DNA of 38,126 bases, from positions 1-38,126 of the forward strand of contig JBPRGG010000170.1 of assembly GCA_051418075.1 (NCBI GenBank), given 5' to 3'. Positions 8,490 to 16,192 of the stretch are shown here, one piece after another. The stretch is from JBPRGG01 sp051418075. GTDB lineage: Bacteria > Bacteroidota > Bacteroidia > Cytophagales > Cyclobacteriaceae. Each line of letters opens with the position of its first letter. Position 1 is the first letter of the stretch. The notes beneath the pieces were generated by a model. That model ran no database searches and had not been told where the DNA came from. It saw only the letters and a program-made list of their open reading frames with translations. The translations under genes and the position numbers were made by a program.

Positions 8490-11400
8490 TTAAAATCCTA
8501 AATTGACACCTACAGTATAAATTCTGGCATTGGGGTAGGAGTTTTTATCCACCCCCTGGTTGATATTATTTTGTCCCTGGCTGTTGACTTCCGGATCATA
8601 TCCCCAGTAATCAGTGATGGTTATCAGGTTTTGTCCACTCAGGTAAATGGTGGCATTGTCAAAATAACGGTTTTGGGGCAGGCTATAAGCCAGCCTTACA
8701 TTTCTGAGTCGAATGAAGGAACCGTCATGGATATAAAAATCGGAAAATTCATCACGGTCAACATCATTACGGCTGGCCATGGGGGTATTGGTATTAGGAT
8801 TTTCCGGTGTCCATGGGTTTTGTGAGAATTCACGAACCTGGTTAGATATCCTTGGACGCATGCTGGCCAGGAAGTTTAATCCGGGACTTACTATATCATT
8901 ACCCTGCACGCCATTAATGAATATATTCAATTCAAAATTGCCATAGCTAAAGTTATTATTCCAGCCCCAGATAAAATCAGGTTCCGGATCTCCAATGATA
9001 GTCAAGTCATCATTATTTAACTTTCCATCTCCGTTAATATCTTTGAAGCGCATTTTTCCCAGGTCATTTTCATCGGCCCAGGCATCTTCTTCCACCTGAT
9101 CCAGGTTTTGATAGATGCCATTGGTCAACCGCCCCTTCCAGGAGCCCAATATCAATCCTTCATCAATAAAAGCTCCGGAAATGTTAGCTCCGGAAGAAAT
9201 ATTCCGGGCAAAGAAAGGTTCACTTTCACCGATACTCAGGATCTTGTTGCGGTTCATTGACCAATTCACATTGGAATTCCATTTGAATTTATTGGTGTGG
9301 ACAATAAAAGCATCCAGACTGAATTCAAACCCATAATTACGCATTGAGCCACTGTTTTTGAAGGTGGATCTGAAACCATAGCTGGATGGAATCACTACGT
9401 TCATCAGCAGGTCTTCTGTCTTGTTGTAGTAATAGTTGGAATTCAACTGGATCCTGTCATCAAACAAAGCCAGGTCCAATCCAATATTAAACATGTTGGT
9501 GGTTTCCCATTTCAGGTCAGGATTGGCAATAGAATTAGGTCCATAGCCGGTAACCAGGTTATTACCAATAGCATAACTCTGCAGGGCCATACGGGCCAGC
9601 GATTGATACATCCTGATCTGGGTATTACCTGAAATACCATAACTGGTTCTGATTTTTATGTCAGAAAACAAGTTGGAATTTTTAATAAATTCTTCCTGCC
9701 CCAGCCGGTAGGCCAATGCAACTGAAGGGAAGAAAGCCCAGCGGTTATCCTCTCCAAAACGGGAAGATCCATCCGCTCTGCCGGAAAAGGTAAACAGGTA
9801 TTTGTTATTCAGGGAATAATTCAACCGGCCCAACCAGGAGGCTATCTGCCATTGGTCTCTGCCTGATGATGGTATCTGAGGATTTGCTCCTGCTCCTATA
9901 TCATTGTCTTCCAGGATATCATTGATAAATGTAGTACTGATGATCTGATTATTAAACCGATCCTGCTGCTGATAAGTATATCCTCCAATTACATTGATCC
10001 GGTGGTTCTGGTTGAATTCTTTATTATAAGATAATAAAGCCTCAGTTTGCCAGCTGGTTTTGTTGGTCATTGACTGCTGGGCAAAACCATCACTTCGATC
10101 TCCTCTCCTGGTCTGACGGGGGAAATAGGCATTTCTGCGTCCATTGAGCAGATCACTGCCAAAGGAAACCTTGGCGGTCATGCCCTTCAGGACATCATAT
10201 TCTGCCTGAAAATTATTTAAAAAGCGATTGGCTAAATTGACATCTTTGCCTAACATGGCAATTGCCACCGGATTATCCTGCAACCGGGGACCACTGGCAT
10301 CCTGCTTAGAGAAAAATTTGCCTTCATCGTTATAAACCGGATGAACCGGAGCATTGTGTAAGGCAGCTCCAATTAGCCCCATATTGGCACCCGTATTAGA
10401 TGATTCTGATTGTGCAATATTGCCAATGGAATAATTGTAATTCAAATTAGCCCCCACCCGAAATTTCTCGGTAAGTTTAATATCAAAATTTGACCGAACC
10501 GAAGCCCGCTGGAATCTTGAGCCGACAACCACACCTTCCTGGTCAAAATAATTCAGAGAAATGGCATATTTTACCACATCAGTTCCTCCGGTTACACCCA
10601 ATTGATGGTTTTGCATCTGTGCCGTACGGAAGATCTCTTCCTGCCAGTCGGTTCCCGCTCCTAAATCTTCAATCAAAGGGAAATCGGTACCATCAAAAGC
10701 AGGATCTGCCCCGGAATTTACCTGCGCCATATCATATAGTTGGGCAAATTCTTGTGCATTGAGCAAATCGATTTTTTTAGCCACACTCTGTACCCCCATA
10801 TACGAATTGAGGTTAAACTTAGGTGCGCCTTCTTTTCCCCGTTTGGTGGTGATCAAAACCACTCCGTTAGCCCCTCTTGACCCATAAATGGCAGTAGCAG
10901 AGGCATCTTTTAAGATTTCGATGGATTCAATATCATTGGGGTTTATGGTAGCCAGTGCATTGGGTGCAGATTGTACCGGATAGGCTCCTGTACTTTGAGA
11001 AGCCTCATCATTGTCGCTGTATATGGGGAATCCATCAATCACAAATAAAGGTTCATTGCCACTGTTAATGGAATTTCCTCCTCTGATCCTGATGGTAACA
11101 CCACCACCGGGAGCAGCTGAAGCCTGTGTTACCTGCACACCAGGGGCACGTCCACTTAATCCCTGATCCAGGGAAGTAATAGGCACTTTTTCCAACTCTT
11201 CTGCTGATACTGAAGCAACAGCCCCGGTTAAATCACTTTTTTTCACCGAGCCATAACCAATCACCACCAATTCCTGAAGTTGCTGAATATCAGGGGTCAT
11301 GGTAAGATTTACTACCGAACGGTTTCCCACTGTAATTTCCTCGGTAGTATAACCTACTGAGCTGAAAACCAGCACTGCATTGGGGGATACGTTGAGATTA

Positions 11401-11924
11401 TACTCGCCTTCCACATTGGTTACAACGCCATTGGTGGTTCCTTTTTCAATAATGTTAACGCCGGGCAAAGGTTCTCCATCTTCATAAGCTGTTACGGTTC
11501 CGGAAATATTCCTGGCCTGGATCAGAATTTCAAGTTTTTCCGATTCCTTGATTTTGCCAGCTCCCAGTTTTTCTACATTGATGTTATTGTTTACCTGCTT
11601 GAATTTCAGGTTGGCGGATTCAGAAATATTCAGCAGGATTTCAGCCACGGTTTTTCTGCCAGATATATTTATTCTGGTGGCATTATTTCTGAGCTTTCTT
11701 TCATCATAGTTAAAAATAAAGTTTGTTTCTGCTTCAATTTGCTGAAAAACTTCAAACAATGAAGCATTACTCAGGCTAACAGCCATATAAACTTCTTTTA
11801 CACTTTGCTGTTTCTGCTGAGCATTACCCGATGAAGCTAAAATTACGCTTAAAAACAGGCACTGAAGTACTATTCCGTAGAATGAAAACTTCATAATCTT
11901 TAGTAGTAATGGTTTAAATTTCAT
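8490..11924 (-). CDS. SusC/RagA-family TonB-dependent glycan transporter with STN signalling domain
   Basis: A 1144-residue outer-membrane receptor. In order it shows a signal peptide (to about residue 35), an STN domain (about 50-118), a carboxypeptidase-regulatory-like beta domain (about 138-210), the plug (about 215-345, with VIGYGSVKKSDLTGAVASV and LSGRAPGVQV) and a long beta-barrel. SusC imports oligosaccharides using TonB energy. The STN domain is the part that signals to a FecR-type anti-sigma factor, and the fecR and sigma genes sit directly upstream, so substrate-induced autoregulation by trans-envelope signalling is expected. A 96-bp gap separates it from fecR and holds an antisense-oriented terminator. 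A second in-frame ATG lies 10 codons in; the first gives the usual length. Confidence 0.97.
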   Translation of the reverse strand: MKFKPLLLKIMKFSFYGIVLQCLFLSVILASSGNAQQKQQSVKEVYMAVSLSNASLFEVFQQIEAETNFIFNYDERKLRNNATRINISGRKTVAEILLNISESANLKFKQVNNNINVEKLGAGKIKESEKLEILIQARNISGTVTAYEDGEPLPGVNIIEKGTTNGVVTNVEGEYNLNVSPNAVLVFSSVGYTTEEITVGNRSVVNLTMTPDIQQLQELVVIGYGSVKKSDLTGAVASVSAEELEKVPITSLDQGLSGRAPGVQVTQASAAPGGGVTIRIRGGNSINSGNEPLFVIDGFPIYSDNDEASQSTGAYPVQSAPNALATINPNDIESIEILKDASATAIYGSRGANGVVLITTKRGKEGAPKFNLNSYMGVQSVAKKIDLLNAQEFAQLYDMAQVNSGADPAFDGTDFPLIEDLGAGTDWQEEIFRTAQMQNHQLGVTGGTDVVKYAISLNYFDQEGVVVGSRFQRASVRSNFDIKLTEKFRVGANLNYNYSIGNIAQSESSNTGANMGLIGAALHNAPVHPVYNDEGKFFSKQDASGPRLQDNPVAIAMLGKDVNLANRFLNNFQAEYDVLKGMTAKVSFGSDLLNGRRNAYFPRQTRRGDRSDGFAQQSMTNKTSWQTEALLSYNKEFNQNHRINVIGGYTYQQQDRFNNQIISTTFINDILEDNDIGAGANPQIPSSGRDQWQIASWLGRLNYSLNNKYLFTFSGRADGSSRFGEDNRWAFFPSVALAYRLGQEEFIKNSNLFSDIKIRTSYGISGNTQIRMYQSLARMALQSYAIGNNLVTGYGPNSIANPDLKWETTNMFNIGLDLALFDDRIQLNSNYYYNKTEDLLMNVVIPSSYGFRSTFKNSGSMRNYGFEFSLDAFIVHTNKFKWNSNVNWSMNRNKILSIGESEPFFARNISSGANISGAFIDEGLILGSWKGRLTNGIYQNLDQVEEDAWADENDLGKMRFKDINGDGKLNNDDLTIIGDPEPDFIWGWNNNFSYGNFELNIFINGVQGNDIVSPGLNFLASMRPRISNQVREFSQNPWTPENPNTNTPMASRNDVDRDEFSDFYIHDGSFIRLRNVRLAYSLPQNRYFDNATIYLSGQNLITITDYWGYDPEVNSQGQNNINQGVDKNSYPNARIYTVGVNLGF

Positions 11925-11970
11925 AATTTTACAATGATTTTAATGTAACAAGTTAAAATTGATTTGAATT

Positions 11971-12005
11971 ACCGATAGTAATTGGCGGATTGCTATCGGT
12001 TTTTT
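11971..12005 (+). terminator. Plus-strand terminator antisense to the susC leader
   Basis: On the plus strand a 12-bp stem with one U-G wobble (arms 11971-11982 and 11989-12000) closes a 6-base loop TGGCGG. A T-run at 12001-12005 follows directly. On the minus strand the wobble becomes an A-C mismatch and no T-run follows, so the signal works for plus-strand RNA. All neighbouring genes are on the minus strand, and the site lies in the gap between fecR and susC. It may end an antisense RNA that covers the susC start. Confidence 0.72.
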
Positions 12006-12020
12006 ATGTCATAGGCCTAT

Positions 12021-13046
12021 TTATTTTATAATTACTTCTTTTCCCTCGATTTCATAATGAAAGTTCTGGCTGAAGCTTAAGCTTTCCATCACACTTTTCA
12101 GGGTCTGGTTATGGAATTCACCGGTGAAGCTCCATTTTTCCCGGATATTTCCCTCAGCTATAAAATCTACCCCAAACCATCTTTCAATTTGTGAAAAAAC
12201 CTTTTGCTGATCAGCTCTTCTAAAATATAGAATACCATCTTTCCATCCATAGGCGGCTTTGGGATTCAGAGGCGCAATCTCACTGAACTTGTTGGTATGC
12301 TTAATATAGGATACCTGTTGTCCCTGATTCAGGTATATTTCCTGGTTCTCTTTTTGCCGCACCACGATTTTTCCGGTAGCCAATGCTATGGCCACCTGGT
12401 CACGGTCAAAAGTATTGATATTAAAAGAGGTGCCTAATGCCGTCACTGAAATATCGTCTACATACACTGTAAATGGCCGATTAGGATCCTCAGCTACTTC
12501 AAAGAAGGCTTCTCCTTTAAGATAAATTTCACGAGAGGTTTCCGTAAAATGCTCCTGATACTGGATCTTGCTTTCACCATTAAGATAGATGGTGGATCCA
12601 TCTGAAAGTAAAATAGTAGACTTTCTTCCAGGACTGATTTCTTTTTCAATAATCGGTGTAGATGGTATCTGATTGATGGTTTTCGGTTCAGAGGTAAAAT
12701 TGTTGACCACAAATATGCCGGATACGATCAAAATAGCCAGAGATGCTGCTATCTTTAAATACCAGGTAATGTTTTCTCTGACTGAAATTGTGGAAGCCTT
12801 TTTATAAGAAACATGATTTTCCAGGTTATGAATCTCATCCTTTAAATAAATATCTTTCAACATTCTTTTAAAATCTGCCTGACCTGTTGCTATAGACTCA
12901 TTCAGTAAATCAATTTTTAATTCCTCTTCTATGCCATCTAAAAGATCTGCCTCAAAACTTTCCGAATGTAACCATTCATAAACCTGATGTGACTCCTCTG
13001 CTGAACACTTCTTTTGCAGATATTTTATGATAAGACTTCTATTCAT
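12021..13046 (-). CDS. FecR-family anti-sigma factor
   Basis: The protein has 341 residues from the ATG at 13046. A longer reading from a TTG at 13070 adds eight residues and is less likely. Numbering from 13046, a cytoplasmic N-terminal part (NRSLIIKYLQKKCSAEE) leads to one membrane segment (about 95-114). A periplasmic FecR domain follows (about 138-234, with LSDGSTIYLNGESKI and GEAFFEVAEDPNRPF). The C-terminal part is DUF4974-like and resembles an STN fold (FTGEFHNQTLKSVMESL near the end). It holds the ECF sigma factor inactive until the STN domain of SusC reports bound substrate. It lies 147 bp downstream of the sigma gene and 96 bp upstream of susC. Confidence 0.94.
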   Translation of the reverse strand: MNRSLIIKYLQKKCSAEESHQVYEWLHSESFEADLLDGIEEELKIDLLNESIATGQADFKRMLKDIYLKDEIHNLENHVSYKKASTISVRENITWYLKIAASLAILIVSGIFVVNNFTSEPKTINQIPSTPIIEKEISPGRKSTILLSDGSTIYLNGESKIQYQEHFTETSREIYLKGEAFFEVAEDPNRPFTVYVDDISVTALGTSFNINTFDRDQVAIALATGKIVVRQKENQEIYLNQGQQVSYIKHTNKFSEIAPLNPKAAYGWKDGILYFRRADQQKVFSQIERWFGVDFIAEGNIREKWSFTGEFHNQTLKSVMESLSFSQNFHYEIEGKEVIIK

Positions 13047-13193
13047 CTTACTATTATTCTTTTTAAACAATAATAAAACAATCGAAACCGGAATAGCACC
13101 TACTCGCCCCTGAAAAAAACATTAAAATATTTTCAAACTATTCCAACAATGGTTGCTGAATGTGTTTTGAAGCAGGAAGGAAAGGGTTATTCA

Positions 13194-13778
13194 TTACCTG
13201 GTAAGCATCCAAAAGATGATCAGGGAGAGCATATTCAAATTTTTTCGTAAAAATTTAAGGGCTTTGTTCATCTGATTTTCCACAGTACTCACAGATGTAT
13301 TTAATTTTTCGGCAATTTCTTTATTACTTAATCCCTGCAACCGGCTTAAAATAAATATCTCTTTTCGTTTAGGAGGTAAAAGCTCAATGGTTTTGTTGAT
13401 CTGCAAACTGAGCTCCTGGTAATTTATATAATCATCTACTGTGTTACCAGTCTGTTGACTGTGTGATATATAGTGTTTTTGATAAGCTTGTTCGTGAAGC
13501 TTTCTTTTGGCCTTATTGAATATCAAGCGTTTGGCTATGGTAATCAGGTAAGCTGGTAAAGAAAGATTGGGGTCCATATTTTCCCTGTAGTGCCAAACCT
13601 TGAAAAAAACTTCCTGAACAATCTCCCTGGCTTCTTCTTCATCATGGATGAATTTCATACAGGAATAAAACAATCTTTGGTGATATGTCTCAAAAATTTG
13701 CTCAAAAGCCTTTTTATCTCCCTTTTTGATCTGAGATATTAATAAAAATTCCGGAAAATTTTTGCCTGTCTGACTCAC
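13194..13778 (-). CDS. ECF RNA polymerase sigma factor (FecI-like, Bacteroidota expansion family)
   Basis: A 194-residue sigma-70-family protein. Region 2 spans about residues 25-95 (FYSCMKFIHDEEEAREIVQEVF) and region 4 about 130-185 (LPPKRKEIFILSRLQGLSN and KEIAEKLNTSVSTVENQMNK). No in-frame ATG occurs before residue 41 and the frame is closed upstream, so translation probably starts at the GTG at 13778. Together with the FecR and STN-SusC genes it forms the standard sigma/anti-sigma/transporter switch, and it should direct transcription of susC and the downstream locus. It is divergent from the GAF sensor gene, with 200 bp between them. Confidence 0.94.
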   Translation of the reverse strand: MSQTGKNFPEFLLISQIKKGDKKAFEQIFETYHQRLFYSCMKFIHDEEEAREIVQEVFFKVWHYRENMDPNLSLPAYLITIAKRLIFNKAKRKLHEQAYQKHYISHSQQTGNTVDDYINYQELSLQINKTIELLPPKRKEIFILSRLQGLSNKEIAEKLNTSVSTVENQMNKALKFLRKNLNMLSLIIFWMLTR

Positions 13779-13893
13779 CTTGGTGCTTTTACGGGATAAA
13801 TATCCAAAATAATTTTAAACTTTTCAACAGATTACCTGCATTTCTTCATAACCTACCCCACATTCATCAAAAAATAAATATTATACCAAATCT

Positions 13894-13901
13894 TACATTT
13901 G
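13894..13901 (+). promoter_or_regulatory. Possible -7 promoter element for the GAF sensor gene
   Basis: TACATTTG matches the Bacteroidota -7 consensus TAnnTTTG exactly and lies 77 bp before the ATG at 13979. No TTG is present at the usual 19-21 bp upstream. A perfect AT-only palindrome (13912-13928, TTATAATT-T-AATTATAA) follows close behind and could be an operator, but AT-rich palindromes of this size occur by chance. Confidence 0.35.
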
Positions 13902-13978
13902 ATAGTTCAGCTTATAATTTAATTATAAAGCAAAATTGAACTTTATAATATTTGCAAAATGCTAAATAGTAATTACTT

Positions 13979-15628
13979 ATGCCAACTCCAAAAATGATAA
14001 ACTTAAAAAAACTAATCCACCGGAAAGCTTTTATTCCATTGTTATACCTGGTGACTCTATTTTTGGTAGCCAATGCTATCCTTCTGCTTTACGCGAATTA
14101 TGTGCTTAAAAAGCAGGAACAGATCAAAGCAGTAGCCTCTCAGACTTTAACCCTTAATGATGATATCTGGGAGCAGGTCCAATCCAGTGACCTTGGCGTA
14201 AGATCTTTTCTGCTGGTACAGGATGATAATATGCTGGGCCCCCATACCGGCTCCAAACACATTTACCCTGGCTTATTTGACCAGATGGACAGCTTATTGT
14301 ATCATCAGGGAATACTATCCAAAGAGTTTAATGCTTATCGTCAGCGGTTCAACCAAAAAATTGAAGAGTCTGACCACATTATCGAATTGTCCCGGCAGGG
14401 AAACCAGGAAAAAGCCCAGGAAATTTTCCTGCAGGACTCAGGTTATGATCTTTATATCAATTACTTTGTTCCTTTTACCCGTCAGCTATCAGAAATTGAA
14501 AATCAGTTAATCTCTCAGGCAGAAAACCGGTACAACAGGTTTAACTGGGCCATTAGAATTTCCCAATTATTGATGATCCTGATCAGTGTTCCTGTTCTAA
14601 TTTATGTAGTCAACATTCTCCGAAAAAATGAAAAAAAACGCAAACAGCTTTACCAGCGATTATCCCAAAGTAATGATTATTACATTTTTAACCATGGTGA
14701 TAAATCTCAGGAACATATCAATGAAAATCAAGTGATCAACCAGATCACCCAAAATCTGGAAAAAGCTACGCAGTTTATAGATAGCATTACTCAGGGCAAC
14801 TATGACATCACCTGGGATGGCTGGAAAGAGGATCATCATCAGTTAAACCAAAACAACCTATCAGGGAACCTGATCAAGATGAAAAGTCAAATGCTGAAGG
14901 CCAGGAAAGAAGACCAGGAAAGAATTTGGATTTCCCAGGGACAGGCCAAATTTGCTGAAATCACCCGGAGAAACCAGGGTCGTACAGAACAACTATTTGC
15001 CGAATTCATTTCCCAACTGGTAAAATATTTAAAGATCAACCAGGGTGCACTTTTTATTTATAAGGAATCGGATGAGGATTCGGATCAAAAATTTTCGGGT
15101 ATTCTTGAAATGGCCTCTTGTTATGCTTATAACAGGGAAAAGTTTATCGAAAAAAAATTAGCCCCCGGCCAGGGTCTGGTAGGGCAAGCCTTTTTGGAAG
15201 CAGAGACCATTTACATGACCGAAATACCGGATAATTATATTAAGATCACTTCGGGTTTAGGGGAGGCATTGCCTCGTAATCTGCTGGTAGTACCCATAAA
15301 ATACAATGAAAAGGTGGTTGGTGTGCTTGAATTGGCCGCTTTTCAGCAGCTGGAAACCTTTGAAATACAATTTGTAGAAGAAACAGCAAACATATTAGGT
15401 GCCACACTGGTAGCGCTTCAAAATAACGACCTGACCCATAACCTACTGAAAAAGACCCAGGAGCAAGCCGAAGAACTTAAGGGGCAGGAAGAAGAAATGC
15501 GCCAGAACATGGAAGAGTTGGAAGCCACTCAGGAAGAAATGAAAAGACAGCAAAGTGAATTGGAACAGGCTAATCAACAGCTGATGGAGGAAAATGCCAG
15601 GCTTTCATCCACCATTAAAACTGAATAA
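13979..15628 (+). CDS. Membrane-bound sensor with CHASE3-like, GAF and coiled-coil regions, no output domain
   Basis: A 549-residue protein. Two membrane helices (about 19-42 and 192-214) flank an extracytoplasmic helical region resembling CHASE3. A HAMP-like linker follows, then a GAF domain (about 320-475, with APGQGLVGQAF and LVVPIKYNEKVVGVLELAAF). The end is a Glu/Gln-rich coiled coil (about 478-545, EEEMRQNMEELEATQEEM). In Bacteroidota this coiled coil usually joins GAF or PAS modules to a kinase or phosphatase. Here the protein stops after it, with no histidine kinase, GGDEF or PP2C domain. It probably acts by dimerising or by binding a partner. It stands alone and is divergent from the sigma factor gene. 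Confidence 0.82.
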   Translation: MPTPKMINLKKLIHRKAFIPLLYLVTLFLVANAILLLYANYVLKKQEQIKAVASQTLTLNDDIWEQVQSSDLGVRSFLLVQDDNMLGPHTGSKHIYPGLFDQMDSLLYHQGILSKEFNAYRQRFNQKIEESDHIIELSRQGNQEKAQEIFLQDSGYDLYINYFVPFTRQLSEIENQLISQAENRYNRFNWAIRISQLLMILISVPVLIYVVNILRKNEKKRKQLYQRLSQSNDYYIFNHGDKSQEHINENQVINQITQNLEKATQFIDSITQGNYDITWDGWKEDHHQLNQNNLSGNLIKMKSQMLKARKEDQERIWISQGQAKFAEITRRNQGRTEQLFAEFISQLVKYLKINQGALFIYKESDEDSDQKFSGILEMASCYAYNREKFIEKKLAPGQGLVGQAFLEAETIYMTEIPDNYIKITSGLGEALPRNLLVVPIKYNEKVVGVLELAAFQQLETFEIQFVEETANILGATLVALQNNDLTHNLLKKTQEQAEELKGQEEEMRQNMEELEATQEEMKRQQSELEQANQQLMEENARLSSTIKTE

Positions 15629-15714
15629 AATCTAAAAACATAGTGTTTTGAGCAGTCCGTAACGAGGTAGTTGCTATTTATCAAAACAGTCCAGAACGCT
15701 TATTTTTATTGGCC

Positions 15715-15870
15715 AGAAGGACTGAGGGGGCGCACTATCCTCCCGCAAACCTGCTCCCCCAAGCCTACCGCGCTTGAGCCGGGCTATCCCTCTGAGCAGG
15801 AAAAAACCGGGATTGCCCTGATAAAGAAAAGGGCCATTTCGGTCTCAAGCCGCTCCTGCAGGGCTCCATC
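15715..15870. repeat. GC-rich structured intergenic element, candidate dispersed repeat or structured RNA
   Basis: Within the 352-bp gap 15629-15980 a stretch of about 155 bp is markedly GC-rich, while both flanks are AT-rich. It contains several complementary arms: 15750-15756 with 15794-15800 (7 bp), 15772-15778 with 15844-15850 (7 bp), 15781-15790 with 15809-15818 (9 of 10), and 15815-15819 with 15830-15834 (5 bp). Some of these exclude each other or would cross. A 76-codon frame runs through it but has no protein character. The copy number and the functional strand cannot be told from one window. Confidence 0.5.
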
Positions 15871-15980
15871 ATTTGATAATTATAATAAAAAATCAGAATA
15901 GTGTAAGTTAATAGCCACATTTGGCCTTTTTTTATAATATCTGATCACTATCATTGTATTAATAATTATCGAAATAACAG

Positions 15981-16181
15981 ATGGAAAATTTAAAAAGTAT
16001 CGTATTATCTCACCTTTCTGATGCTAAAATAGAATTACATACCAATGATGCAGATTTAAAGGTAATTGCCCTGCTGAGAATAGAATTTGTTAAATCCCTT
16101 ATCAATAAACTTTCTCCTTCTCTTGAAATTGAACTGGATCAGGATTTTGAACACTTCCTGCATAATAACAGGATAAACTAA
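15981..16181 (+). CDS. Small hypothetical protein (66 residues)
   Basis: The frame starts with ATG and encodes a mostly helical acidic protein (KVIALLRIEFVKSLINKL, then LEIELDQDFEHFLHN) without signal peptide or membrane segment. Base composition matches neighbouring genes, and it ends 5 bp before the stop of the convergent gene, a tight packing that favours a real gene. A weak hairpin with a T-run (GCCA/TGGC then CTTTTTTT, about 15914-15932) precedes it. I do not recognise the family; function unknown. Confidence 0.5.
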   Translation: MENLKSIVLSHLSDAKIELHTNDADLKVIALLRIEFVKSLINKLSPSLEIELDQDFEHFLHNNRIN

Positions 16182-16192
16182 ACAGTTTATTC
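16171..16192. terminator. Hairpin spanning the stops of two convergent genes
   Basis: A 9-bp AT-rich stem with one wobble (16171-16179 with 16184-16192, loop AAAC) overlaps both stop codons at the convergent junction. It could stop transcription in both directions, but there is no clear T-run and the stem is weak. Confidence 0.3.

Noticed and set aside
13912..13928. Perfect AT-only palindrome upstream of the GAF sensor gene as an operator.
   Set aside because: It consists only of A and T in an AT-rich gap and no regulator gene is next to it, so it was noted with the promoter but not called separately.
15671..15901. 76-residue frame through the GC-rich element.
   Set aside because: The sequence has no protein character, its composition follows the hairpin structure, and the segment reads equally openly on the other strand.
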